A stretch of DNA of 64,000 nucleotides, taken from the NCBI RefSeq assembly GCF_000235365.1, contig NC_016450.1, positions 1,488,001-1,552,000 on the forward strand, given 5' to 3'. This DNA is from Eremothecium cymbalariae DBVPG#7215. Taxonomy: Eukaryota > Ascomycota > Saccharomycetes > Saccharomycetales > Saccharomycetaceae. The notes beneath the pieces were generated by a model that ran no database searches, was not told the origin of the DNA, and saw nothing but the letters and a program-made list of their open reading frames with translations. The position numbers were made by a program, and so were the translations under genes. Positions 48,093-57,129 of this stretch are shown here, piece by piece (position 1 is the first letter of the stretch; every line of letters begins with the position of its first letter).

Positions 48093-49847
48093 TTAATTTT
48101 GGCTATTTAGTTCTACTAAATGGTTTAATCGATTCCTAGTATCAATTAAAATTAATGGTTGTGTACCTTCTTGATTCATAACTCCTGCTTTTTGCTGTAA
48201 AGCATTGAGCAAATACATGTAGTTAAGGACCAAAAACTTTTCCGGTTGCCTGGTCTTCTTACTGCATTTTTGCAATATAACCTCAAATTCATTACGAATA
48301 CGAGTAATTGAGTTATAAAGGGGTTCTGATTTTTCATCAATTAGTTGGTGGTATGATGTTGATAATATCAAAACGCTAGTGAGAAATTTCGAAAATTGAA
48401 CAGTTAATTCATGAGGGGTCACCAATGGGTCTTTATCCGCACCTGCAAATTGTGCAGTGGTGACCGTAATTTTAACCTGGCGCAGATTATCACATTGAAA
48501 ATCTACTAGTCGCTGGAATTTTGGCCAGAGTAAAATCAATTGACCATTTAAATAGTCATCTATGACCGGTATTTTCCTCTTTTGAGCCTCGTATTGAAGG
48601 TGATGTGTAAGACAAATGCAAATTAAAATACCGAAGAGATCATATGTGGATCCGATCAATTGTTCAGTGTAATGCATTGCCTTTTCAAAGGTAGGCTTAA
48701 ATATTTGTTCTAGAAGACCACGAAGTTCCTGACAATTTTTACCTTCCAATTTAAAGAACTCATTCAAAAACGTAAATTCTGCTGTGCAGTTATCCAAGAT
48801 TGCAAGGTTTAGGTTCTTGAACCCGATTTCCAAGTAGTTTTGCATGTGATTGTTCTCTGCTATTTGAGAAACCATTACAGTTTTATCCTCCTGCCGCAAA
48901 ATTGATATCCTCCTATCGACCTGGAAATATTGGTTTACGGCATCATCCATATTAAACGAAGTATTTAAGCCAGGAAACAACGAGCGACCAAGTAGGTATG
49001 TCCCAGACGAACTTAAACTGGTATTAGAAAGCCCCTGTCCCAAAGCATAATGGTCCGTAACATTTACAAACTGCAGAATGGTGATCGAGCGAATATACCG
49101 TGCAAAAAACTCTCTATAATACCACCTTATGGTGTAAGTATATGCTTGTCTTAATTCTAGAGCCAATGAGAGATTATTTTGGGATATAAATTGAAATATT
49201 TCTCGGACATCGAGCAATTCTTTTTGAATTTGCTGCGATGGAACGGGTTCTGTGCTTCTCAACCTTTTAATACGCATCACAATGAACTTTTTGCTTCTTG
49301 CAATACCAAAGCTCTTCAACGTTTGAAGTATTCGGCATAATTCTATAAAATCCTTTGGGGTTTCCTTCCCTTTATACTGATCATAAATAGCTTGCTTGTC
49401 ATTCAAGTAAGAGATGCACTCGATAAATGACGAGTCTAGCTTTCCATTAATCACTTGCTTGACAATCTCAGGAGAAATGACTAAATCATTCACCAGTGGA
49501 CTGATCTTAGCCAGCTTATTAGAGTTTTCTTGCAATAATTGGTTAAGCTCCGTAGACTTTCCCTTAATAAAGTTTAAATCCTTAGTTAACACCTCTAACC
49601 TCAGATGAAAAGTATCCAAATATTTCTGTAAAGGTGGAATAACATCACGCAGTGTTCCGTCTAAAACCTTTTGCCTCGAATCTAGAGATTCCAATTCTTC
49701 AAGCATTTCAGAGTTGACCAAAAACTCTTTATAATTTTGTGCGTGGGTAACGAAAGATCCCAATGGATCTGGATCTGCATTTGAACTTTCGGGAAGCTCA
49801 TCTAGATTCAACGCTTTTGCCAGAGCATCCATACTGGATGAATTCAT
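48093..49847 (-). CDS. VPS52: GARP tethering complex subunit Vps52
   Basis: 584 residues (S. cerevisiae 641). The N-terminal coiled coil at about 45-125 is rich in Leu and Lys heptads (LQKYLDTFHLRLEVLTKDLNF). A conserved helical body follows (AYTYTIRWYYREFFARYIRS). Vps52 with Vps51, Vps53 and Vps54 tethers endosome-derived vesicles to the late Golgi. The N-terminus is somewhat shorter than in S. cerevisiae. HMI1 is the next gene downstream, in the same orientation, 128 bp away. Confidence 0.92.
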   Translation of the reverse strand: MNSSSMDALAKALNLDELPESSNADPDPLGSFVTHAQNYKEFLVNSEMLEELESLDSRQKVLDGTLRDVIPPLQKYLDTFHLRLEVLTKDLNFIKGKSTELNQLLQENSNKLAKISPLVNDLVISPEIVKQVINGKLDSSFIECISYLNDKQAIYDQYKGKETPKDFIELCRILQTLKSFGIARSKKFIVMRIKRLRSTEPVPSQQIQKELLDVREIFQFISQNNLSLALELRQAYTYTIRWYYREFFARYIRSITILQFVNVTDHYALGQGLSNTSLSSSGTYLLGRSLFPGLNTSFNMDDAVNQYFQVDRRISILRQEDKTVMVSQIAENNHMQNYLEIGFKNLNLAILDNCTAEFTFLNEFFKLEGKNCQELRGLLEQIFKPTFEKAMHYTEQLIGSTYDLFGILICICLTHHLQYEAQKRKIPVIDDYLNGQLILLWPKFQRLVDFQCDNLRQVKITVTTAQFAGADKDPLVTPHELTVQFSKFLTSVLILSTSYHQLIDEKSEPLYNSITRIRNEFEVILQKCSKKTRQPEKFLVLNYMYLLNALQQKAGVMNQEGTQPLILIDTRNRLNHLVELNSQN

Positions 49848-50110
49848 CGTTCAACACCTCTTTGAATTGCGTCTAAATGTGTTGGGATTTAACTTCGTTC
49901 ATGCATTTTGTCGAAGTTAATAATGTAGCTTTTTCATAATGTAATTAATCTGCGGATATTCGGCGGAATAATAATAACGCTGTTAACTACATTATGAAAG
50001 GGACGTATTATAACAGGAAAACACATTAGATTATTTATATTGAATACTGATAACTAATTACTGCTATAAAGTAAACTGTCTTTTGTTAGGAACGTTTGTA
50101 AGGGTTTATA

Positions 50111-51070
50111 CTATCTCAATCTATGGACTTTAGCCAATGTTGCACTGAGTTGTAAATACGTGCCCACACCTTCTAGTATTCTCATATGGGTAAAGCCAAT
50201 TTCCTTAATTATTTCTAATCTGATATGTTCTTTTATTTCAGCTAGGTTCTTCATAACACGAAAACAGGTGGTGATTATATCAACTGCGGAATAACCTTTG
50301 TTCCATAGGTCCTTTAGATAGGTTAAGGATTCATCCAGAGAATTAGCTAATAACATCTTTTTCACAACCAAAGGGTGTGGGGAATCTACAATCTTAAAGA
50401 CATTATCACCATTTACCAAGCCGAATCCTGCCACTGTGCTTTGTAGATTATTGATTGCTTGTCTCATATCGCCCTCTGCGGTGAATATAATGGCTTCTAG
50501 GCCATCATTGGTGTACTTTACGTCTTCCAATTTTATGATTTCTAACAGTCTTTTCAACACTTGTTCATCTGAAAGCTTGGAATAACGTAATATAGCACAT
50601 CTGGATTGCAGAGGCTCTATAATCTTATTTGATTGGTTACAGGCAAATGCAAATCTGGTGCTACTGGAGTAAATTTCCATTGTACGTCTTAAAGCCTGTT
50701 GAGCACCACTTGTCATCGAGTCTGCCTCATCAAGAATAATTATCTTATGTTTTCCAGGTGGTAAAGTACATTTCTTTTGAGCAAACTGCTTTATTTGATT
50801 TCTAACGACATCGATACCTCTATCGTCAGAAGCATTCAATTCCAATACAGCTTGTGAGTATGAGTCGCCCAAAAGTTCATGCGCTATACAATGTATGGAT
50901 GTAGTCTTCCCAATACCTGGCAAACCAGATATAATCATATGAGGCATATTACCATCGTATGCAATCTGCTGTAAACGCTCCACGATCTCCTCATTACCAA
51001 CAATATCTTTAAGAAGTTGAGGTCTGTACTTTTCAACCCATGGCAATTCCAGTTTAGCAGCTAAAGACAT
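50111..51070 (-). CDS. RFC4: Replication factor C subunit 4
   Basis: 319 residues (S. cerevisiae 323). AAA+ clamp-loader subunit: Walker A GLPGIGKT at 49-56, Walker B ILDEAD, and the arginine-finger SRC motif in [14 protein letters not shown]. The body is close to Rfc4 ([21 protein letters not shown]). It loads PCNA in the nucleus. The ATG at 51070 gives [17 protein letters not shown]; an in-frame GTG four codons upstream is ignored. An ACGCG core, a possible Mbp1 site, lies about 140 bp upstream. Confidence 0.96.
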   Translation of the reverse strand: MSLAAKLELPWVEKYRPQLLKDIVGNEEIVERLQQIAYDGNMPHMIISGLPGIGKTTSIHCIAHELLGDSYSQAVLELNASDDRGIDVVRNQIKQFAQKKCTLPPGKHKIIILDEADSMTSGAQQALRRTMEIYSSSTRFAFACNQSNKIIEPLQSRCAILRYSKLSDEQVLKRLLEIIKLEDVKYTNDGLEAIIFTAEGDMRQAINNLQSTVAGFGLVNGDNVFKIVDSPHPLVVKKMLLANSLDESLTYLKDLWNKGYSAVDIITTCFRVMKNLAEIKEHIRLEIIKEIGFTHMRILEGVGTYLQLSATLAKVHRLR

Positions 51071-51521
51071 ATTTAAAACCACTAGATCAATATCAAAAGC
51101 TCAAATTGCCTTCAATTCCAACTGAGAGGCAACACTTTTTCTGGATGGCTATCTTTCCTTCCAATGCTACAAATTCAAACGATCAAATTTGAACTACTAA
51201 TCGGTTTTTACGCGACCTGGAAAAGCCACACACATTCAATCCTGTCATAGGGTATACATGAACACAACAGTTAGATGGCCTGATTGTTCCAAGAACTATG
51301 TAAACCACTAGCAAGGACCCGCTTATGCAATGTATATTTGAAGGCTAGCCATCACGTGCTTGCGTTGTGTCTGGGTTAAAATGCAACTGTCAAATATTAG
51401 AAAATTTTAGAGATTTCAAGAGATAAAACATGCTGGAGAAGAGATGAGGAATCATTACGAATGGTAGAAATCCTCTGGATACGTCGACGTCCTCATAATC
51501 AAGGCAATTATATTTATTCTG
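51071..51521. promoter_or_regulatory. Divergent promoter RFC4/TRM10 with an ACGCG core
   Basis: 451 bases. ACGCGA at 51210-51215 contains the core of the MCB element used by Mbp1-Swi6 for G1/S genes such as RFC subunits; it is a single copy and not the full ACGCGT. A TCACGTG lies near 51352. No RNA gene seen. Confidence 0.4.
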
Positions 51522-52466
51522 ATGGAAGCTAAAACAGATTCTAGAGGAGACTCGGGTGAGATTCTCCGCCAACCTGCATTGCCTCCAATTCCAGAAGGAA
51601 TGTCAAAGTCCCAGTGGAAGAAAATCTGTAAGAAACAACGGTTCTTGGATAATAAAGAAAAGTATGCACAAATACGTAAAGAAAAGAAGCAAAGAGCTAA
51701 GGAGAACCGCAAGGCCAGACTATCACACCACCTGAAAAATGGCGAAGATGTCCCTGAGGAATTGAAGAGTCCGCCCAGGGTTAATACTAATCAGGTCTAT
51801 TCCGGGGTACAAATTATCATTGACTGCAGTTTCGATGATCTGATGAATGACAAAGAAATTATTAGTATGTCCACACAGATTACTAGGGCATATTCTAGTA
51901 ACAGGAGACAGAATCATTTTGCTAAAATTAAAGTCACCTCTTTCAACAAAAGATTGAAGGAGAGATTTGATGTTGGTTTGAAAGATTGCAACTATCAGTC
52001 GTGGAAAAACTTTGAATTTGTTGCTGAAGAAGAATTGCCCAACGAAAATGTGGTATATCTGACTGCGGATACGGATGAAAAACTGGAGACCTTGGAACCC
52101 GGTACTGTCTACATTATAGGTGGTATTGTAGACAAAAACAGATATAAAGGTCTATGCTATAATAAAGCTGAGAAGCTGGGAATTCCCACAAAACGATTGC
52201 CTATAGATGAATACATCAAACTCAGCGGTCGAAAAGTATTGACTACGACACACGTGATACAATTGATGCTGAAATACTTCGACAATCACAATTGGAAAGA
52301 AGCATTCGAATCTGTGTTGCCTCAAAGGAAATTAAATGGAATTGAAAGCGCTAAACCAAGCAAGTCGAGCGTACAGGGTGTTTGCACGGATAAAGATAAC
52401 GAAAAACAAGAAAATAGCTCTGCACAACTTGATACTGATGATGAATTAAGCGAGAAACTACTTTGA
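51522..52466 (+). CDS. TRM10: tRNA m1G9 methyltransferase Trm10
   Basis: 314 residues (S. cerevisiae 293). A basic N-terminal extension ([28 protein letters not shown]) precedes a SPOUT-fold domain from about 90 to 275. [19 protein letters not shown] carries the conserved Asp of the active site, and [18 protein letters not shown] forms the cofactor knot. The C-terminal tail is acidic and variable. It methylates G9 of cytoplasmic tRNAs. Confidence 0.95.
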   Translation: MEAKTDSRGDSGEILRQPALPPIPEGMSKSQWKKICKKQRFLDNKEKYAQIRKEKKQRAKENRKARLSHHLKNGEDVPEELKSPPRVNTNQVYSGVQIIIDCSFDDLMNDKEIISMSTQITRAYSSNRRQNHFAKIKVTSFNKRLKERFDVGLKDCNYQSWKNFEFVAEEELPNENVVYLTADTDEKLETLEPGTVYIIGGIVDKNRYKGLCYNKAEKLGIPTKRLPIDEYIKLSGRKVLTTTHVIQLMLKYFDNHNWKEAFESVLPQRKLNGIESAKPSKSSVQGVCTDKDNEKQENSSAQLDTDDELSEKLL

Positions 52467-52877
52467 GTGGGACATAAATCATATCACTAGATATACAAAA
52501 AGTTCTACTGAATATGTCCGGTAATATATAGTATCCTTACCATTAGCAGAACACCGAAATGAAACAAAAACTTCTAGAAAGGCCCAATTTGTATACTCAT
52601 ATCTAGATATCATAACAATACCCTCGCGAGGAACTGTGTATAATTAAGTCATCTTTATCGCCATCTTCACTATTTCTTTTTCCTTTTTCAAAAATTTTCA
52701 AAAATTTGCACTGGAATATATTTGGCTAGTCATGATTTAACAAAAGCTTATAGTTATAAATAGTCCTAACCATTGAGCTTATAAAGGCCGCTAAGTTGAA
52801 CTTTTGGTCATCCGCATCATTTTGTACAGGTTAAATTTTACGGTTATAGAACAAGTAATAAAGATATCCTTGTTACT
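52467..52877. other. Intergenic TRM10/YPQ1
   Basis: 411 bases, AT-rich, with a direct repeat of TTTTCAAAAA/TTTTCAAAAATTT near 52685-52705. No gene seen. Confidence 0.4.
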
Positions 52878-53822
52878 ATGCGGCTGCCACCTATCGTTTT
52901 GAATTCACAGACAATATCTGGGATTACTGGTTCTATATCTATTGCTTGTTGGGTTGTCGTATTCGTACCGCAGATTTACGAGAATTTTCGTCGCAAGTCT
53001 GCAGATGGGCTGTCCTTACTATTTGTTATTTTATGGTTGGCGGGGGATATATTTAATTTGCTAGGTGCCGTTTTGCAGCATTTATTACCGACTATGATTG
53101 TTTTAGCGACATACTATACACTTGCAGATATAGTACTTTTGGTGCAATGTTTTGTGTATGAAAAGAAGGGCGATGTGGATCCAGTGCATTTATCTCCGGC
53201 AAATCCAATGAATGAGAATGTATTACAAGATGTTTTCAATGAACGCCAATCTTTATTGACAGAAAATGGTTTACCAAGAAGCAGACAGTCTATTGAATTA
53301 TCAACCCGTGAACAGATTACCGATCTTTTGAAATCGCCGGTTCCATCAATAACAGAAGTTAGCAAAGATAAAAGAATAAGAAAGGATATCCTTAAAGTCC
53401 TACTTGTTCTGAGTGTTGTTTTGTCCGGAGTGTTGTGGTGGTACATTTCATATGCGATACACTATGGGTCGCCAGCTTCACGTCCTAATTTGTCCATCAA
53501 TTTGGTTGGGCAAGCCTTTGGATACCTCTCTGCTGCTTTATATTTGAGCTCCCGTGTGCCCCAGGTCTTACTAAACTTTAAAAGAAAGTCTTGTGAGGGA
53601 ATTTCCTTTCTATTTTTTCTATTTGCATGTTTAGGTAATATCACTTATATCATATCTGTTCTCAGCATTTCTATTAAGGCACGGTATTTGCTGGTAAATG
53701 CTTCTTGGCTAATTGGAAGTAGTGGTACACTTCTACTGGATTTCCTCATATTTGTTCAATTTTTCGTTTACCGTAATAGTCCAATTGATGGCGACTCGGC
53801 ATTGATGCAAAGCTCGGCCTAG
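52878..53822 (+). CDS. YPQ1: Vacuolar PQ-loop amino acid transporter
   Basis: 314 residues (S. cerevisiae 308). Seven membrane segments with two PQ loops: VVVFVPQIYENF (P-Q at 31-32) and SRVPQVLLNFKRKSCEG. Conserved LSPANPMNENVLQDVFNE and FLFACLGNITYI blocks match Ypq1. The family exports cationic amino acids across the vacuolar membrane. Its place between TRM10 and SPO21 is the S. cerevisiae order. A long cytosolic loop holds several lysines, where vacuolar ubiquitin ligases act in the family. Confidence 0.94.
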   Translation: MRLPPIVLNSQTISGITGSISIACWVVVFVPQIYENFRRKSADGLSLLFVILWLAGDIFNLLGAVLQHLLPTMIVLATYYTLADIVLLVQCFVYEKKGDVDPVHLSPANPMNENVLQDVFNERQSLLTENGLPRSRQSIELSTREQITDLLKSPVPSITEVSKDKRIRKDILKVLLVLSVVLSGVLWWYISYAIHYGSPASRPNLSINLVGQAFGYLSAALYLSSRVPQVLLNFKRKSCEGISFLFFLFACLGNITYIISVLSISIKARYLLVNASWLIGSSGTLLLDFLIFVQFFVYRNSPIDGDSALMQSSA

Positions 53823-54396
53823 TTAGAGGAGGCATACTATAATTATAAAGCATTAAACAGAATTTTAAAAATTCTCGGATCAATCCGAATCCTGGAGTAT
53901 TCTAAATTTTACTTTAAAATTCGATATTAATTTTAATATATGGTTCTTTTTCTGATACTGATGGATGCAAATTGGCTAGACTGGAACTAGATATCAACAA
54001 GAGAACTAAACTAATTACTTAATTTGTTTCAATTGCATATACTCTTTGCAGATCCACTAACTGCGCATATATGTTCAATTGGATGGTCACAAATCATAGG
54101 CGAATTATTTCAAATAAAATCTATTATTTAAGTAACTAACCTTAATATGTTAAAAAGAATTATTTTGCTGTCATTTCTAGCGACGCCAGTTTCCTCTGAG
54201 GACATTAAACGCATCTGACATTTCTGACATTTCAACACAAAAAACGAGAATACAAAAACATGGATAAAAAAGATAAACTAGCGTCACATTAAGCATATTA
54301 CCAGGAGTATTAGATTAATTTTATTATAAGTGCCAACCCAAAGGTTTATTTCCATTTGATTTTGATTTTATCCACCAAGTGACACGAATCTGGACA
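53823..54396. other. Intergenic YPQ1/SPO21
   Basis: 574 bases, strongly AT-rich. A 23-codon micro-frame at 54147-54218 looks like a signal peptide but is too short to support. No RNA gene seen. Confidence 0.4.
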
Positions 54397-56826
54397 ATGT
54401 CGCTGTTGGAACAACCAAGGTCATTAGGCACAAAATTAAAAGATCCAACTTCACATCCCTTCAGTATTTCCAATTACACAGTTCATGATGATTCTGAAAT
54501 AACAACGAGTGATGATGATGGGAGCTCTTATTCGTCAAGTAGCGATCGGTTAGACGAATTGGAACAGGCACCTGTGTTGACAATTCCCACCCCAGTGTCT
54601 GAAAAATCTGCGGCGACATGGTTTGCTGGTAGATCCAAATCATCAGGGGTTGTTGACGACATAAAGTCGTCGGATGCGCATCCGGTTGTACTAACTTCAT
54701 TTAGAAAGAGTATTTCATCTTTCTTCAGGCGTGACAGTAATGTGAGTGCTAATAGTGATGTAGATGGTGATAGTGAAAGCAAAAGCACAAAAAGCATTGA
54801 AAACATGAAGAAGAAACATCCCCCAGAACTTAAATCGTGGACTAAATGGAGAGGCAAACATTTTCATCGTAAAGATGGTATAGTAACAGAACCAGAACCA
54901 GAGCTTGAGCGCGATCGTGAAATTAACGAATGGGAAAAAGAAACTTCCCTTGATACCACTGATATTGGTAAGATTGACGTTACAGGCAATGATGCAGATA
55001 CTTATATGACTGATTATGAATTAAATGTAAAGAAGCATGAGGTAAATTATGCGAAATTAACTAGGATTGATATAAAGGACTTATATCCAGATGTGATCTC
55101 ACTTGGACAAGATGCAGACGAAGAAGATGCATATCAGGATGATGATGATGATAGTGATGTTAGTTCCATAGAAGCACAGTCCAAGAAGTTGAAAGTCAAG
55201 TTTGTTGAAAAATTAATAATCCCTGATAAAAATCGCAATACAAATTCCAAAAAGTTATTTCCTGATATGACATATCAACCAATGCTAACTGAACAGATTA
55301 CTATGCAACCATCGGATGAAGTAAGGGATATTGAAGCACCTCCGGATATCATTCAAAGAGTTGATAACTCTTATGTCCCCACAGCATGTTTGGAAGCGGC
55401 CAATAAAGGGGATTCAAGTACGCTATCAAATGATGAGCCCTACGATTCTATGATATACAACTTTATTTATGAAAGTCCTAACGCTAAGAATAAATCGATT
55501 GATCTCTGGCAGGTAGATCACCATTCTGTTACTTTTGGAAAATTCAGCGAGATAATACAAATACTAAATGGAGATACTTCAAGGATCAGATTCAGAGATT
55601 CTTTGGTTGAGATTCTAGATTATACATTGTCTTTAACTGCTCAAAAGGCAGAACTATTAAAAAAGTTGGAAACAACTATCAACTGCTTAGAAGACAAAAA
55701 TGCTCATGATGCTATATCTAAAAACGCTTTAGAAAGAGAAGTTGCCCAATTACATGAAAATATTAACGAGGTTCACCATGAATTAGAATCAAAGAAAGAG
55801 GAATTACTCAAATTATCTGAGCAGTTTTCCAACGAGAAACTTAAAGCAGATCTGTACAAAAGAGAACTAGGCGAAGTAACAAACAAATTACACGAAAAGG
55901 AACAAGAATTGTCTCTACTGCAAGACGAGTGGTCTGTAGAACGACAACAATTAGTAAAGGATCAAATACAGGCGAATCAAAGTTTTAATGCGTGGCAACA
56001 GAAATGTGAGGAAGTAAAAAAAGAATTTAATATGTTGAATGTTAAATGGAAAAATATCCAATTTGATTATTCAAGAATTGAAGCCGAAAAGAAGGCATTA
56101 GATGAAAAATTTCACTCTACTGTGGCATCACTAACAGAAAAGGAGTCCAGTGAAAGACAACTTGTAGATGAAAATCATCGATTAGAAGCTGCTGTTAAAA
56201 CTAAAGTTGAACAGCTTGAAAGAACTGTTTCTGGTAACAAGCAGTTACAAGCGGACTGTAGAAGAGAAAGAAATAAATTAAACGATCTCAAAACAGATTA
56301 TGCTAGTTTAAAGGAATATGTCAATCTTATCGAATGTTTCAAGAACCAATCGCTACATTTCGTATTGCAATTCATTGTCAATTTTAGGCAGGTCATTGAC
56401 AACAAGGATTTCGCTGACGTTCAGCACCTCGTGGATAGGTTTAGTAAAACCAAGATGTGGACTCCAAAGTTCAGTAAATCAAATAATGAAAATAGTGCTG
56501 AAGAAGAACTACTGAAAAATATTGAAAACCAACAGCTTATTGCCAACATGTATCAAGAAACATTGAAAGGAATTTTATACATGGTGACAAATAAGTTCAT
56601 TGAAGGTCAAAGAGCAAATAAGTTTTTAACACAACAACTAATTATTCTAAGAAAGGAACTTAGTGAAAAAGATGACTTTATCAAGAGGATTTTAGCTGAT
56701 ACCAACGAATTGACGAGCAAGTTGGATCAAAAGCGTGAACAAGTTCTGCTACTAGAGGAAACTCAAAAGCAAATTCAAACTAAGATTCATAGATTGGAAA
56801 GGAAATTAGGAAAAAACAGTAAATAG
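54397..56826 (+). CDS. SPO21: Spo21-like meiotic spindle-pole coiled-coil protein
   Basis: 809 residues; S. cerevisiae Spo21 (Mpc70) is 609. The first ~350 residues are acidic and Ser/Asp-rich with no clear fold. From about 400 to 640 a long coiled coil follows (QLHENINEVHHELESKKEELLKLSEQ starts near 450), with further helical heptads at the C-terminus (LTSKLDQKREQVLLLEETQK). Spo21 forms the modified outer plaque where prospore membranes begin. Coiled-coil sequence alone would not name it; the call depends on its position between YPQ1 and MSH2. In a pre-duplication yeast it would represent SPO21 and its paralogue YSW1. The ATG at 54397 is used, not the GTG at 54379. Confidence 0.78.
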   Translation: MSLLEQPRSLGTKLKDPTSHPFSISNYTVHDDSEITTSDDDGSSYSSSSDRLDELEQAPVLTIPTPVSEKSAATWFAGRSKSSGVVDDIKSSDAHPVVLTSFRKSISSFFRRDSNVSANSDVDGDSESKSTKSIENMKKKHPPELKSWTKWRGKHFHRKDGIVTEPEPELERDREINEWEKETSLDTTDIGKIDVTGNDADTYMTDYELNVKKHEVNYAKLTRIDIKDLYPDVISLGQDADEEDAYQDDDDDSDVSSIEAQSKKLKVKFVEKLIIPDKNRNTNSKKLFPDMTYQPMLTEQITMQPSDEVRDIEAPPDIIQRVDNSYVPTACLEAANKGDSSTLSNDEPYDSMIYNFIYESPNAKNKSIDLWQVDHHSVTFGKFSEIIQILNGDTSRIRFRDSLVEILDYTLSLTAQKAELLKKLETTINCLEDKNAHDAISKNALEREVAQLHENINEVHHELESKKEELLKLSEQFSNEKLKADLYKRELGEVTNKLHEKEQELSLLQDEWSVERQQLVKDQIQANQSFNAWQQKCEEVKKEFNMLNVKWKNIQFDYSRIEAEKKALDEKFHSTVASLTEKESSERQLVDENHRLEAAVKTKVEQLERTVSGNKQLQADCRRERNKLNDLKTDYASLKEYVNLIECFKNQSLHFVLQFIVNFRQVIDNKDFADVQHLVDRFSKTKMWTPKFSKSNNENSAEEELLKNIENQQLIANMYQETLKGILYMVTNKFIEGQRANKFLTQQLIILRKELSEKDDFIKRILADTNELTSKLDQKREQVLLLEETQKQIQTKIHRLERKLGKNSK

Positions 56827-56831
56827 TGTGT

Positions 56832-56859
56832 ATTTTCGAGTATTTTCGAGTATTTTCTT
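56832..56859. repeat. Short tandem repeat GTATTTTCGA
   Basis: The unit GTATTTTCGA occurs twice followed by GTATTTTC, immediately after the SPO21 stop codon, within the 303-bp SPO21/MSH2 space. It may be part of the 3' UTR. Confidence 0.8.
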
Positions 56860-57064
56860 TTTAGGTATTCTCATAACAATTGTATTTTCAATGCTGTAAT
56901 CTCCACCTTTTCCAATGATGTATCAATTTAATTTAATTTATCTTACTGTCACCTGAAGTGTCATTATGGCTATCGAATTTTTTTTTAGATCAGAGAGCTC
57001 AACTTTTTTTCTGTTTAAAAACACGTAAAAAAAAAGTTGTCGGATTTCCAACTTGAATAACTTG

Positions 57065-57070
57065 ACGCGA
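57065..57070 (+). promoter_or_regulatory. ACGCGA, possible MCB-like site upstream of MSH2
   Basis: ACGCG core 61 bp upstream of the MSH2 ATG. S. cerevisiae MSH2 is cell-cycle regulated through ACGCGT boxes. Here the sixth base is A and only one copy is visible, so the assignment is weak. Confidence 0.3.
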
Positions 57071-57129
57071 TAATAATAGATTATATAGTAGGATTATAAG
57101 GTCTTCACAGAGGGTGTATAGCTGTATTA

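Noticed and set aside
54147..54218. 23-codon micro-frame resembling a signal peptide
   Set aside because: Too short, in very AT-rich DNA, with nothing after the hydrophobic stretch; chance is the simpler explanation.
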